Positions 1 to 5,827 of a stretch of DNA of 9,825 nucleotides are shown here, one piece after another. Below the pieces are notes generated by a model. The model was not told the DNA's origin, searched no databases, and saw only the letters and a program-made list of their open reading frames with translations. Location: positions 1 through 9,825 of the forward strand of contig JAGBWT010000034.1 of the NCBI GenBank assembly GCA_017629615.1, written 5' to 3'. Positions within the stretch are counted from its first letter, which is position 1; each line of letters opens with the position of its first letter. The DNA is from Alistipes sp. (GTDB lineage Bacteria > Bacteroidota > Bacteroidia > Bacteroidales > Rikenellaceae). The translations under genes and the position numbers were made by a program.

Positions 1-28
1 CCTGAGCCAGGATCAAACTCTCCATTGT
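1..28 (-). rRNA. rrs: 16S ribosomal RNA, 5' end only (partial)
   Basis: The reverse complement of positions 2-21 is the universal 16S 5' sequence used as primer site 27F (AGAGTTTGATCCTGGCTCAG). In E. coli this begins at 16S base 8, which puts the mature 5' end near position 28. The preceding bases (TACAATGG on the minus strand) are as in Bacteroides-type 16S. The rest of the gene lies outside the window to the left. Confidence 0.96.
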
Positions 29-184
29 AAAAATTTTATAATGTATTGTTAGAGTCCTGACTGCTTCATTTTCCAATAAAGGAAATTGACAGATAAATAC
101 TACACTTTCTCTCAATTTATAACCAGTAAATCAAAGAACCGTTTTCAAAATGTTCGCTTTCGTTTTTCGGAGCGAACGCAGGTG

Positions 185-216
185 CAAAGATAAAGTGACT
201 TTTTCAATCCACCAAA
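185..216 (-). promoter_or_regulatory. rRNA operon promoter, proximal (P2)
   Basis: On the minus strand TTTG (216-213) is followed by 20 bases and then TATCTTTG (192-185). This matches the Bacteroidota sigma-ABfr consensus TTTG/N19-21/TAnnTTTG. It points toward the 16S gene and would start transcripts near 178, giving a leader of about 150 bases. That leader holds a small hairpin (TTTCC 70-74, GGAAA 81-85). The start site is inferred, not shown. Confidence 0.8.
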
Positions 217-320
217 CTTTTTGAAACATTTTTTCGAAAAGTTTTCAACATTGCTGTTATTAACATTGTTAAAAAGCCTTTTCAGAACCTGTGCAACCTC
301 TTTATTTCTGATTGCGGGTG

Positions 321-351
321 CAAAGATACGGACAAATTTCAATTCTGCAAA
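321..351 (-). promoter_or_regulatory. rRNA operon promoter, distal (P1)
   Basis: On the minus strand TTTG (351-348) is followed by 19 bases and then TATCTTTG (328-321). The 12 bases TATCTTTGCACC are identical to those of the proximal promoter 136 bases downstream, so this is a tandem pair. Just upstream on the minus strand (about 361-400) lie several A-tracts that could act as an UP-like element. Tandem promoters are usual for rRNA operons. The A-tract role is inferred. Confidence 0.8.
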
Positions 352-409
352 TGTTTTGCAACTTTTTTTATCACTTTTTTCAATTTTTTTCAAAACTACG
401 CTTTATACC

Positions 410-425
410 TATATTATATAATATA
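410..425. repeat. AT-only perfect palindrome in the rRNA-lspA intergenic region
   Basis: Positions 410-425 read TATATTATATAATATA, a perfect 16-base palindrome with no G or C, between the rRNA promoters and lspA. It may simply be easily melted spacer DNA. Immediately after it GGGGCG (429-434) can pair with CGCCTC (444-449). No T-tract follows, so it is not a convincing terminator. No function is assigned. Confidence 0.5.
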
Positions 426-450
426 TAAGGGGCGATTATTTTGCGCCTCA

Positions 451-486
451 TACGGTGCTTCACACGGTACTGCACGCGGCACAACA
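451..486. repeat. Degenerate 12-base tandem triplicate upstream of lspA
   Basis: Three consecutive 12-base units (451-462 TACGGTGCTTCA, 463-474 CACGGTACTGCA, 475-486 CGCGGCACAACA) share the pattern nnCGGynCnnCA. Adjacent units match at about 9/12 and 8/12. There is no plausible ORF here. It is either a decayed minisatellite or a chance pattern. The remaining non-coding bases between 352 and 540 show nothing else that I can support. Confidence 0.35.
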
Positions 487-540
487 AAGCATTTAGCAAC
501 CCACAAACACGGGACAGACTCATTTGTTCGATATTTTTTA

Positions 541-548
541 TATCTTTG
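541..548 (+). promoter_or_regulatory. Likely lspA promoter -7 box
   Basis: TATCTTTG at 541-548 matches the Bacteroidota -7 element TAnnTTTG and lies 22 bases before the lspA ATG. A TTTG at 523-526 is present, but its spacing is only 14 bases, not the usual 19-21, so the -33 element is uncertain. The leader would be about 15 bases, A-rich and without a Shine-Dalgarno site. Confidence 0.65.
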
Positions 549-570
549 CATTGTTAATAAAAGATAAGCA

Positions 571-1176
571 ATGAACTGGAAAAAAATTTCGATTTTACTT
601 GCGGTGCTGATTATCGCCGACCAAATTTTGAAGATATGGGTCAAGACATCGTTCCACCTCGACGAGGAGTTGGTGATATTTCCCGACTGGTTTCGCCTCC
701 ACTTTGTAGAGAACAACGGCGCAGCCTTCGGTATGCAACTCTCGACATCGGGCGGTTTTGATTGGGGCAAACTCGGGTTGAGTCTGTTTCGTGTCGGCCT
801 TGTGGGTGGAATGTTCTACTACATCAACCGCCTCGTCAAGCAGCAGGCCTCGACGGGTGTTGTGGTCGGCATCACGCTCATCATCGCCGGAGCAATCGGC
901 AACATTATCGACAGCGCACTCTACGGACTCATATTTTCGGCCTCGACACCCGCGACAATCGCCGAGTTCGGTGGCAGTTATGCCCCATTTATGATGGGCC
1001 GTGTGGTCGATATGTTCTACTTTCCGCTCTTTCAGTGGGAGAACTGTCCTGCGTGGCTCGACTTTTTGGTCGATACGAAGGGCTACTTCTTTGGTGCAAT
1101 CTTCAATTTGGCCGACGCCTACATCTCGGTTGCCGTGGTCTATCTGCTGATTTTCCAGTATCGATTCTTCAAATAA
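571..1176 (+). CDS. lspA: Lipoprotein signal peptidase (signal peptidase II)
   Basis: Inner-membrane aspartyl protease that removes the signal peptide of prolipoproteins just before the lipidated Cys. The 201-residue product has the family hallmarks: an N-terminal membrane helix ending in the conserved Asp-Gln (ADQILK, D17), the ENNGAAFG box at 47-54, GNIID at 110-114, and the two catalytic aspartates in GRVVDM (D147) and FNLADAYI (D182). Further hydrophobic helices lie at about 67-87, 95-115 and 177-197. The loop between helices 3 and 4 (about 116-175) is longer than in E. coli, as I recall for Bacteroidota forms. The ATG at 571 follows a TATCTTTG box by a short A-rich leader. It stands alone, divergent from the rRNA operon and closed by its own terminator. 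The two lipoproteins encoded in this window would be its substrates. Confidence 0.97.
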   Translation: MNWKKISILLAVLIIADQILKIWVKTSFHLDEELVIFPDWFRLHFVENNGAAFGMQLSTSGGFDWGKLGLSLFRVGLVGGMFYYINRLVKQQASTGVVVGITLIIAGAIGNIIDSALYGLIFSASTPATIAEFGGSYAPFMMGRVVDMFYFPLFQWENCPAWLDFLVDTKGYFFGAIFNLADAYISVAVVYLLIFQYRFFK

Positions 1177-1201
1177 ACGGAGCATTTTGCAGTCAAAACA
1201 G

Positions 1202-1232
1202 GGGGCCAACTCAAAAAGTTGGCCCCTTTTTT
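1202..1232 (+). terminator. Rho-independent terminator of lspA
   Basis: GGGGCCAAC (1202-1210) pairs perfectly with GTTGGCCCC (1218-1226) around a 7-base loop, followed by six T (1227-1232). It lies 25 bases after the lspA stop and isolates lspA from the following surface-protein unit. Confidence 0.93.
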
Positions 1233-1253
1233 ATTCATTTTCGGAAAAGTTTC

Positions 1254-1284
1254 TTGGTTTTTTATCCGTAAACCCCTATATTTG
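1254..1284 (+). promoter_or_regulatory. Promoter of the small ORF / surface lipoprotein unit
   Basis: TTGG (1254-1257), a 19-base spacer and TATATTTG (1277-1284) fit the Bacteroidota promoter consensus well. Transcription would start near 1290 and leave an A-rich leader of about 45 bases before the small ORF. This is the only good promoter seen before the large lipoprotein gene, so both ORFs are probably co-transcribed. Confidence 0.75.
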
Positions 1285-1337
1285 TAACGATATATGCAAA
1301 CAAACCAAAACAAATAAACCTAATTACTAAAACTATT

Positions 1338-1481
1338 ATGAAAAAACAAATTCTCGCGGGGGGGGGTAGAACATACTACGCACCCGCAATGAAGCAACTC
1401 GACATTCGTTGCGAATCGGGTTTCGCAGCAAGCGTTGAGATTGAGGGCCTCACACCAAGCGATGGTGAATGGGACGATTAA
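1338..1481 (+). CDS. Small 47-residue protein of unknown function, with a G9 tract
   Basis: The ATG at 1338 opens a 47-codon frame to the TAA at 1479-1481. It starts MKKQILAGGG, then runs RTYYAPAMKQLDIRCESG and a GFAAS segment, and ends in SDGEWDD. Codons 7-10 are made of a run of nine G (1358-1366). It lies 48 bases after a -7 box and 30 bases before the large lipoprotein gene. From memory, the layout (short basic start, Tyr-x-x-Pro, acidic stretch, Glu-x-Gly-Phe-Ala-Ala-Ser, acidic Trp-containing end) resembles short ORFs found beside fimbrillin-like genes in Bacteroidales; I cannot name a family. No signal peptide or membrane segment is visible. A second ATG at 1389 would give a product lacking the G-run residues, but nothing ahead of it resembles an initiation leader. 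Function unknown. Confidence 0.6.
   Translation: MKKQILAGGGRTYYAPAMKQLDIRCESGFAASVEIEGLTPSDGEWDD
1358..1366 (+). repeat. Homopolymer tract of nine G inside the small ORF
   Basis: Nine consecutive G at 1358-1366 encode part of Ala-Gly-Gly-Gly at residues 7-10 of the small ORF. One G more gives TAG immediately after the tract (10 codons). One G fewer leads to TGA after 17 codons. Only 9 (or 6, 12 and so on) keeps the 47-residue frame open. Tracts of this length are prone to slippage and also to sequencing error. Confidence 0.9.
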
Positions 1482-1511
1482 CAAATGTCAAACTAAAAAA
1501 GAAGAAAGAAG

Positions 1512-4235
1512 ATGAAAAAAATCTATTCTATCCTCGGTTTGGCATTGGGAATGCTGGCCGTAGGTTGTACAACCGATTCGACCGAAGACCTCGGTCTGGA
1601 CCACAAAGTAGTTTTGGGTGTTAATATCGAAGAGTCGCGTACTTCGTTGGGCAACTTCGATGGCACACAGCACCCTATCCTCTGGTCGGAGGGCGACAAA
1701 ATCAACGTCAACAACCGTACTTCGCAGGCTGTTCCTTTGTCGTATGTTGGCTCTTCGAATGCAGAGTTTACCGTATCGAGCGTACGCGCTCCTTACCGAG
1801 TTATCTACCCTGCAAACATCTACAACTCGACCGATGGTACTATCTCCGTTCCTCCGGTTCAGCAGTACACCGCAGGCTCGTTCGCAAATGGCGTTGCCGT
1901 TATGGTAGGCTACTCGGAGACTGCACAAATTTCGCTTAAAAACCTTTACAGCTTCGTTAAGATTCCTATCGAGAAGGGTGACGAGGTTGCACTTTCGTCG
2001 GTAAGTATCACCGCTCTTGGCGGCGAGGCTATTTCGGGTGTATTCGCTATTGATTTCCAGGGCGCAACTATCGCTCCTGTTGCAGGTCAGGACATTATCC
2101 GTATCGAGGGCGACTTGGCTTATGTAGAGGACGTTGTAGAGGTAGTTATCGCTATCCCTGCCGGCACGTATGGCGCAGGTTTCAAGGTTAATATCGTCGA
2201 TGCTAATGGCGCAACAATGGAGAAGACCGCCTACACCGCATCGGGTATCACCGTTCCTGCCGGTATGTTGCTCAATATGCCTAAAATCCAATACTATGGC
2301 AACGTACAGGAGGGTATCGTAATCACCACTGCTACGCAGTTGCAGAACTTCCTCACTGCTGTCGAGGCAGGTGACTACTCTGCTTACACTCGTGCCAATG
2401 GCGAGGTTATCCTCGGCTCGGACATCGACCTTTCGGGCGTAACTCTCACCCCTCCAACTGCCGATTTCGCAGGCGTATTCAACGGTCAGGGCTATGCTTT
2501 GAAGAACTGGGAGACCTCCGAGGGCTTGTTCACAAGCAATAGCGGTACTATCAAGAACATCGTTATCGATGAGTCTTGCTCGCTCAACTTGCCTATTATC
2601 TCTGAGGCTTCGATTATCGGCTTTATCGTCGATTCGAACACCGGTTTGGTTTCGGGTATCACCAACAACGCAGCATTTACTCTCAACCACGAGGCAGACC
2701 TTGCTGTTCAGTATAAGGCTGCGCCTATCGTAGGTTACTCGTCGGGCAGTGGTAAGATTTCGAACTGCGTTAATAATGGTGACCTCACTATCTCCATCAG
2801 CACTATTTCTGCCGGCTCGAACTACTTCGGTGGTATCGTAGCAAATACCTCGATGGGTGCTGCGGCTAACATTGCTGTCGAGAACTGTGTAAACAACGGT
2901 AATATCACTGTCGATATCCCTGGTACGAACAAGAACCTCTACCTCGGTGGTGTCATTGGTGCAGGTAACAGCAAGGGTGTTATCAACCACTGCGTCAACA
3001 CAGGTAGCGTATCCTACAACTTCCCTGTTGGTAACTCGGGTGCTTACCCTAATATGGGTGGTATTGTTGGTTATACCGCTTGTACGATGAACTACTGTAA
3101 GAACTATGGCGACATCACCTTCATTTCGGAGTCAGAGCAGGTAACCCGTCCGGCTATTGCAGGTGTGGCAGGTTATGTATCGAAAGATGTTGCATATTGC
3201 GAGAACCACGGTGCAATCAGCGTTACCGGTTACAAATTCGGCAAGGCCGCGTCGGCAACCAGCGGTGGTGTTGGTGGCGAGCAGTGGCCAGCTGTTGGTG
3301 GTTGCTTCGGTTGCGTTGGTAGCGTAGCAAGCAACGGTCGCGCAAATACCGACCACTGTATCAATACCGGTTCGGTAACCGTATATGCTCCTTACACTTC
3401 GTGCCGTGCCGGCGTCGGTGGTGTCGTTGGTGAGCCTTGCGGCGCTCTTACAAACTGCTCGAACAGCGGTGATATCGAGGTTACCTATGGTGCGCAGGCC
3501 TATATTGGTGGTGTCGCAGGTTTCATCTACAATATCGCTGACCGCACGGCCGAGAACTTGGAGAACACCGGTAATATCCTCTTCCACCGTGGTTCGTACC
3601 ACGACGATAGCACTATCAGCGGAGCTGCTTACAACTATATTGGTGGTGTCATTGGTTCGTTCAACTCCTACACCAACTATACAGCAAACAACCTCGTAAA
3701 CCATGGTGAGGTTAAGTCGGATGCAAACCTCCCTGTACTCATCGGTGGTGTATATGGTACTATGCGTGGTGTCAATACCAACTGCTACAACTATGGTAAC
3801 GTTATCTCGGAGAACAACTTGGGCGTTAAGGTATGCAGCGTAGCAGGTTTCGCAGGTTTCGGTGGCGGTAGCGCACAGAACTGCGGCGTTGAGTGCGACA
3901 TCGAGGTTATCAGCCCAGAGGAGTCGGTTAGTGTAACTCCATTCGTAGGTGTCTGTGGTAACACCGAGGCTCTCAACAAGGCCGTTACTATCAACGTAAA
4001 CATCACTTCGGAGACGGAGCAGATGGCAGTATTGGTTGGTGCACAGAGCAATAACCAGAAGACTCTCACCCTCGGTACCGAGGAGGAGCCTATCGTTATC
4101 AAGAACCTCACATTCAACGGCGACCCTGTTACTGCCGACAATATCGGTACACAGTACCCTATCGCTACGTACACCGAGGAGGCAAACATTGCTAACTTGC
4201 TCTACACTATCGGTTCGACCATCGTTTTTGAGTAA
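1512..4235 (+). CDS. Large repeat-containing surface lipoprotein with fimbrillin-like N-terminal region
   Basis: A 907-residue predicted lipoprotein. The signal peptide (1-18) ends in lipobox AVGC with lipidated Cys19, followed by an acidic stretch (D22, E25, D26) that could favour surface export. Residues about 30-260 look like the Mfa/fimbrillin-like fold: RTSLG at 43-47 and the WSEGDKINV motif at 58-66. Residues 268-352 match the lead-in of GLUG-type repeat adhesins: an ITTATQLQNF start, DIDLSG at 304-309, FNGQGYALKN at 323-332 and GTIKNI at 345-350. Then come about eleven repeats of 30-53 residues with an Asn-Cys-x-Asn-x-Gly-[Asp/Asn]-[Ile/Val] core (anchors at 418, 458, 493, 528, 562, 615, 648, 682, 727, 757, 790). 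Most adjacent repeats are separated by a GG[IV]xG motif. This suggests a stacked beta-solenoid with a Cys/Asn ladder. A role as adhesin or pilus-associated surface protein is inferred; the ligand is unknown. The ATG at 1512 follows a purine-rich stretch. It is the second gene of a two-gene unit and is closed by a terminator. Confidence 0.85.
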   Translation: MKKIYSILGLALGMLAVGCTTDSTEDLGLDHKVVLGVNIEESRTSLGNFDGTQHPILWSEGDKINVNNRTSQAVPLSYVGSSNAEFTVSSVRAPYRVIYPANIYNSTDGTISVPPVQQYTAGSFANGVAVMVGYSETAQISLKNLYSFVKIPIEKGDEVALSSVSITALGGEAISGVFAIDFQGATIAPVAGQDIIRIEGDLAYVEDVVEVVIAIPAGTYGAGFKVNIVDANGATMEKTAYTASGITVPAGMLLNMPKIQYYGNVQEGIVITTATQLQNFLTAVEAGDYSAYTRANGEVILGSDIDLSGVTLTPPTADFAGVFNGQGYALKNWETSEGLFTSNSGTIKNIVIDESCSLNLPIISEASIIGFIVDSNTGLVSGITNNAAFTLNHEADLAVQYKAAPIVGYSSGSGKISNCVNNGDLTISISTISAGSNYFGGIVANTSMGAAANIAVENCVNNGNITVDIPGTNKNLYLGGVIGAGNSKGVINHCVNTGSVSYNFPVGNSGAYPNMGGIVGYTACTMNYCKNYGDITFISESEQVTRPAIAGVAGYVSKDVAYCENHGAISVTGYKFGKAASATSGGVGGEQWPAVGGCFGCVGSVASNGRANTDHCINTGSVTVYAPYTSCRAGVGGVVGEPCGALTNCSNSGDIEVTYGAQAYIGGVAGFIYNIADRTAENLENTGNILFHRGSYHDDSTISGAAYNYIGGVIGSFNSYTNYTANNLVNHGEVKSDANLPVLIGGVYGTMRGVNTNCYNYGNVISENNLGVKVCSVAGFAGFGGGSAQNCGVECDIEVISPEESVSVTPFVGVCGNTEALNKAVTINVNITSETEQMAVLVGAQSNNQKTLTLGTEEEPIVIKNLTFNGDPVTADNIGTQYPIATYTEEANIANLLYTIGSTIVFE

Positions 4236-4258
4236 TCGAGTCGAGTGACAATAATCGA

Positions 4259-4290
4259 GAGGAGTACCGAGAGGTGCTCCTCTTTTTTTT
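4259..4290 (+). terminator. Rho-independent terminator after the surface lipoprotein gene
   Basis: GAGGAGTACC (4259-4268) pairs with GGTGCTCCTC (4273-4282) around a GAGA loop, 10 pairs with one G-U wobble, followed by eight T (4283-4290). It lies 23 bases past the stop codon. No T-run lies on the other side of the stem, so it acts in the plus direction only. Confidence 0.93.
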
Positions 4291-4325
4291 CGGGGGTTAG
4301 GGTCGTTAGGCTCGCACTACCTCCC

Positions 4326-4450
4326 GCGGTTGATTAGAAAGAGGCGAATACAAGGCTTGGGAGGTAAGGCGAAGCAGGAGCATACTTGGCGTATGTGACT
4401 GTTTCGACTTGCCGACCGTAACGAAGTAGTCGCCCTTTATAATCGACCGC
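4326..4450. repeat. Folded intergenic element of about 125 bases (imperfect palindrome with inner hairpin)
   Basis: The outer arms GCGGTTGATTA (4326-4336) and TAATCGACCGC (4440-4450) pair over 11 bases with one wobble. The pairing continues inward, GAAAGAGGCGA (4337-4347) against TCGCCCTTT (4430-4438), with one bulge. Inside, 4366-4385 pairs imperfectly (15/20) with 4391-4410, ending in a perfect GCATAC/GTATGT-type tip around TTGGC. A competing pair TACCTCCC (4318-4325) / GGGAGGTA (4359-4366) also exists. It begins 6 bases beyond the ybaK stop, with no gene in either direction and no T-tract. It may be a dispersed REP/MITE-like repeat, the 3' end of the ybaK transcript, or a structured RNA. 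I see no second copy in this window. Confidence 0.6.
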
Positions 4451-4455
4451 CCGCC

Positions 4456-4938
4456 TTATAAAATCAATTTTTCTACGGTAGCACCGACAAAAGAGATAAG
4501 GTCCTGCGGCGATATGCGCAACTGCAAACCGCGCACACCTGCGCTGATAAAGATATGGTCGAATTGGAGGGCGGAGGAGTCGATAAAGGTTGGGAAGCGA
4601 CGTTTCATCGCTATCGGGGTGCAGCCTCCACGGATATAGCCTGTTGTCGGCAGAAGTTCCTTCATAGGTATCATCTCGGCACTCTTGTTGCCCGATATGC
4701 GGGCGGCCTGCTTCAAATCGACCTCCTTGTCGCCAGGCACAACGCAGACAAAGTGGCCGTTGCGGTCGCCACGAAGCACCAGCGTCTTAAAGACCTGCTC
4801 GATTGGCTCGCCGAGGCACTCGGCAACGTGGGTCGCAGCGAGGTTCGACTCATCGACCTCGTAGGGGACAAGTTCGTAGGCGATACCTGCGCGGTCGAGC
4901 AGTCGGGCGGCATTGGTCTTTTCAATCTTCTTGGCCAT
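4456..4938 (-). CDS. ybaK: Cys-tRNA(Pro) deacylase of the YbaK/EbsC family
   Basis: A 160-residue single-domain trans-editing enzyme that hydrolyses cysteine mischarged on tRNA(Pro). The usual YbaK length is about 155-160. Seen in the sequence: the VFKTLVLRG segment with the expected catalytic Lys51 (equivalent to Lys46 of H. influenzae YbaK), the VPGDKEVDLKQAA strand-helix at 68-79, and the strongly conserved GYIRGGCTPIAMKRRFPTFID region at 100-120, which marks YbaK rather than ProX or the ProRS INS domain. The ATG at 4936-4938 lies 6 bases after the stop of the upstream lipoprotein gene, so it is the last gene of the prmA operon. The folded element at 4326-4450 follows its stop and may shape the transcript's 3' end, since no ordinary terminator is seen. 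Confidence 0.94.
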   Translation of the reverse strand: MAKKIEKTNAARLLDRAGIAYELVPYEVDESNLAATHVAECLGEPIEQVFKTLVLRGDRNGHFVCVVPGDKEVDLKQAARISGNKSAEMIPMKELLPTTGYIRGGCTPIAMKRRFPTFIDSSALQFDHIFISAGVRGLQLRISPQDLISFVGATVEKLIL

Positions 4939-4944
4939 AGAGCG

Positions 4945-5820
4945 TTAGTTTGCGTATCGGAATATATCGCACACCTCGGTCGAGATTTCGCCAAGATGGC
5001 CACTTTTAGCATTTACGGCCGACTGCACCTTGACAAAGTCGATGGTCGGCAACTCGACCGACTCGCCATTGGCATCGACAGCCATCGCTATATCGAAGCA
5101 ATTAACCGTCTTGCGCTCCGCGAGCCAATCGTGGGCGCTGTAATTATCGGCATAGCCCCACTCGTAGGCAGGAGCAACCCAAGTGGTCGAGTTCTGGTAG
5201 TTGCGCTCCGCAAGGCGCGTACCCGACAAGGTGTAGGACTCGGCATCGACCCACAGCGGATAGTAGGTCGGTTGCTTATGCTGGGTCGGGAGATAGTCGA
5301 TTTGCCCCTCTGCGCCCTCGCTATCGCGCCACGCAACAGGCCGAGAGTCGGCCGTCGGGCGGAAATAGGTCACCGAATAGTTGGAGAGGGTGGTCGCTGC
5401 GCCCGTCTCGCTACCCGCGAGTTCGTACCACACATCATCGGCCAGAGAGTTGGTGTTGGCATCGCACATAACCCACACGATGCCTGGCTCCGACGAGGTT
5501 GTGAAGGCGTTGCCCTGAATAGCAAAGTCGTAGCCGCCAAGATTGGTTATCGGCTCGGCAAATCGAAAGACTATATAGCCACCAAAGCCGCCGAGCGAGA
5601 CATATTGGCGACGCGCAAGACGACTCTCGGCATAGTCGATAGCCTCGGCCATTGTTCTCGCCTCGAAGCCCTCGTTGATAAACTGACCCGGGGCGGGCAT
5701 ATACTCCACGACACGGTAGTCGCTCTCGCCACCCGCAGGCTCCTCGCCACGATACTCGCTATCGTAGTTACACGACACCGCACCAAAGAGCAGGGATAAT
5801 ATCAACAACACTCTGCGCAT
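4945..5820 (-). CDS. Surface lipoprotein resembling Bacteroides 'cell surface proteins', function unknown
   Basis: A 291-residue predicted lipoprotein: hydrophobic signal peptide with lipobox AVSC and lipidated Cys17, then an acidic linker (DSEYRGEE) that could act as a surface-export signal. The mature part has clear landmarks: EYMPAPGQFIN at 39-49, GGFGGYIVFRF at 77-87, DFAIQGNAF at 98-106, EPGIVWVMCDANTNSLADD at 111-129 followed by VWYELAGSE, and a C-terminal DFVKVQSAVNAKSG ending in LGEISTE. The Asp/Asn-rich loop at 120-129 looks like a calcium-binding loop. From memory these motifs match Bacteroides lipoproteins annotated only as 'cell surface protein', some of them beside outer-membrane (cobalamin-type) uptake genes; here there is no TonB receptor nearby. 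It sits between prmA (7-base gap) and ybaK (6-base gap), so it is co-transcribed with housekeeping genes. Function is not assigned. Confidence 0.85.
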   Translation of the reverse strand: MRRVLLILSLLFGAVSCNYDSEYRGEEPAGGESDYRVVEYMPAPGQFINEGFEARTMAEAIDYAESRLARRQYVSLGGFGGYIVFRFAEPITNLGGYDFAIQGNAFTTSSEPGIVWVMCDANTNSLADDVWYELAGSETGAATTLSNYSVTYFRPTADSRPVAWRDSEGAEGQIDYLPTQHKQPTYYPLWVDAESYTLSGTRLAERNYQNSTTWVAPAYEWGYADNYSAHDWLAERKTVNCFDIAMAVDANGESVELPTIDFVKVQSAVNAKSGHLGEISTEVCDIFRYAN

Positions 5821-5827
5821 CGACCCA

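Noticed and set aside
145..421. Short ORFs of 66-82 codons on both strands in the region upstream of 16S
   Set aside because: They overlap the two tandem rRNA promoters and the A/T tracts. Their Lys/Phe-rich content reflects AT-rich DNA, not a protein.
595..1209. 204-codon open frame on the minus strand opposite lspA
   Set aside because: lspA on the plus strand has all its catalytic motifs. The opposite frame has no recognisable features and runs into the lspA terminator region.
1389..1481. Internal ATG at 1389 as the true start of the small ORF
   Set aside because: It is possible, but the preceding bases are GC-rich coding-like sequence, whereas the ATG at 1338 has an A/T-rich leader downstream of a good promoter.
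1488..2990. 500-codon open frame on the minus strand opposite the large lipoprotein gene
   Set aside because: It mirrors the repetitive plus-strand gene (runs of Asp, Thr, Arg and Val from complementary codons), shows no recognisable domain or promoter, and the plus-strand frame has a signal peptide, lipobox and known motifs.
4290..4455. Small protein gene between the lipoprotein terminator and ybaK
   Set aside because: No open frame with a plausible start and leader was seen. The sequence is better explained by its paired arms.
4555..5799. 414-codon open frame on the plus strand opposite ybaK and the lipoprotein gene
   Set aside because: It spans two well-recognised minus-strand genes and their junction. 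Its Arg/Gly/Ala/Val-rich composition is what the complement of TCG-rich codons yields. No domain is recognised.
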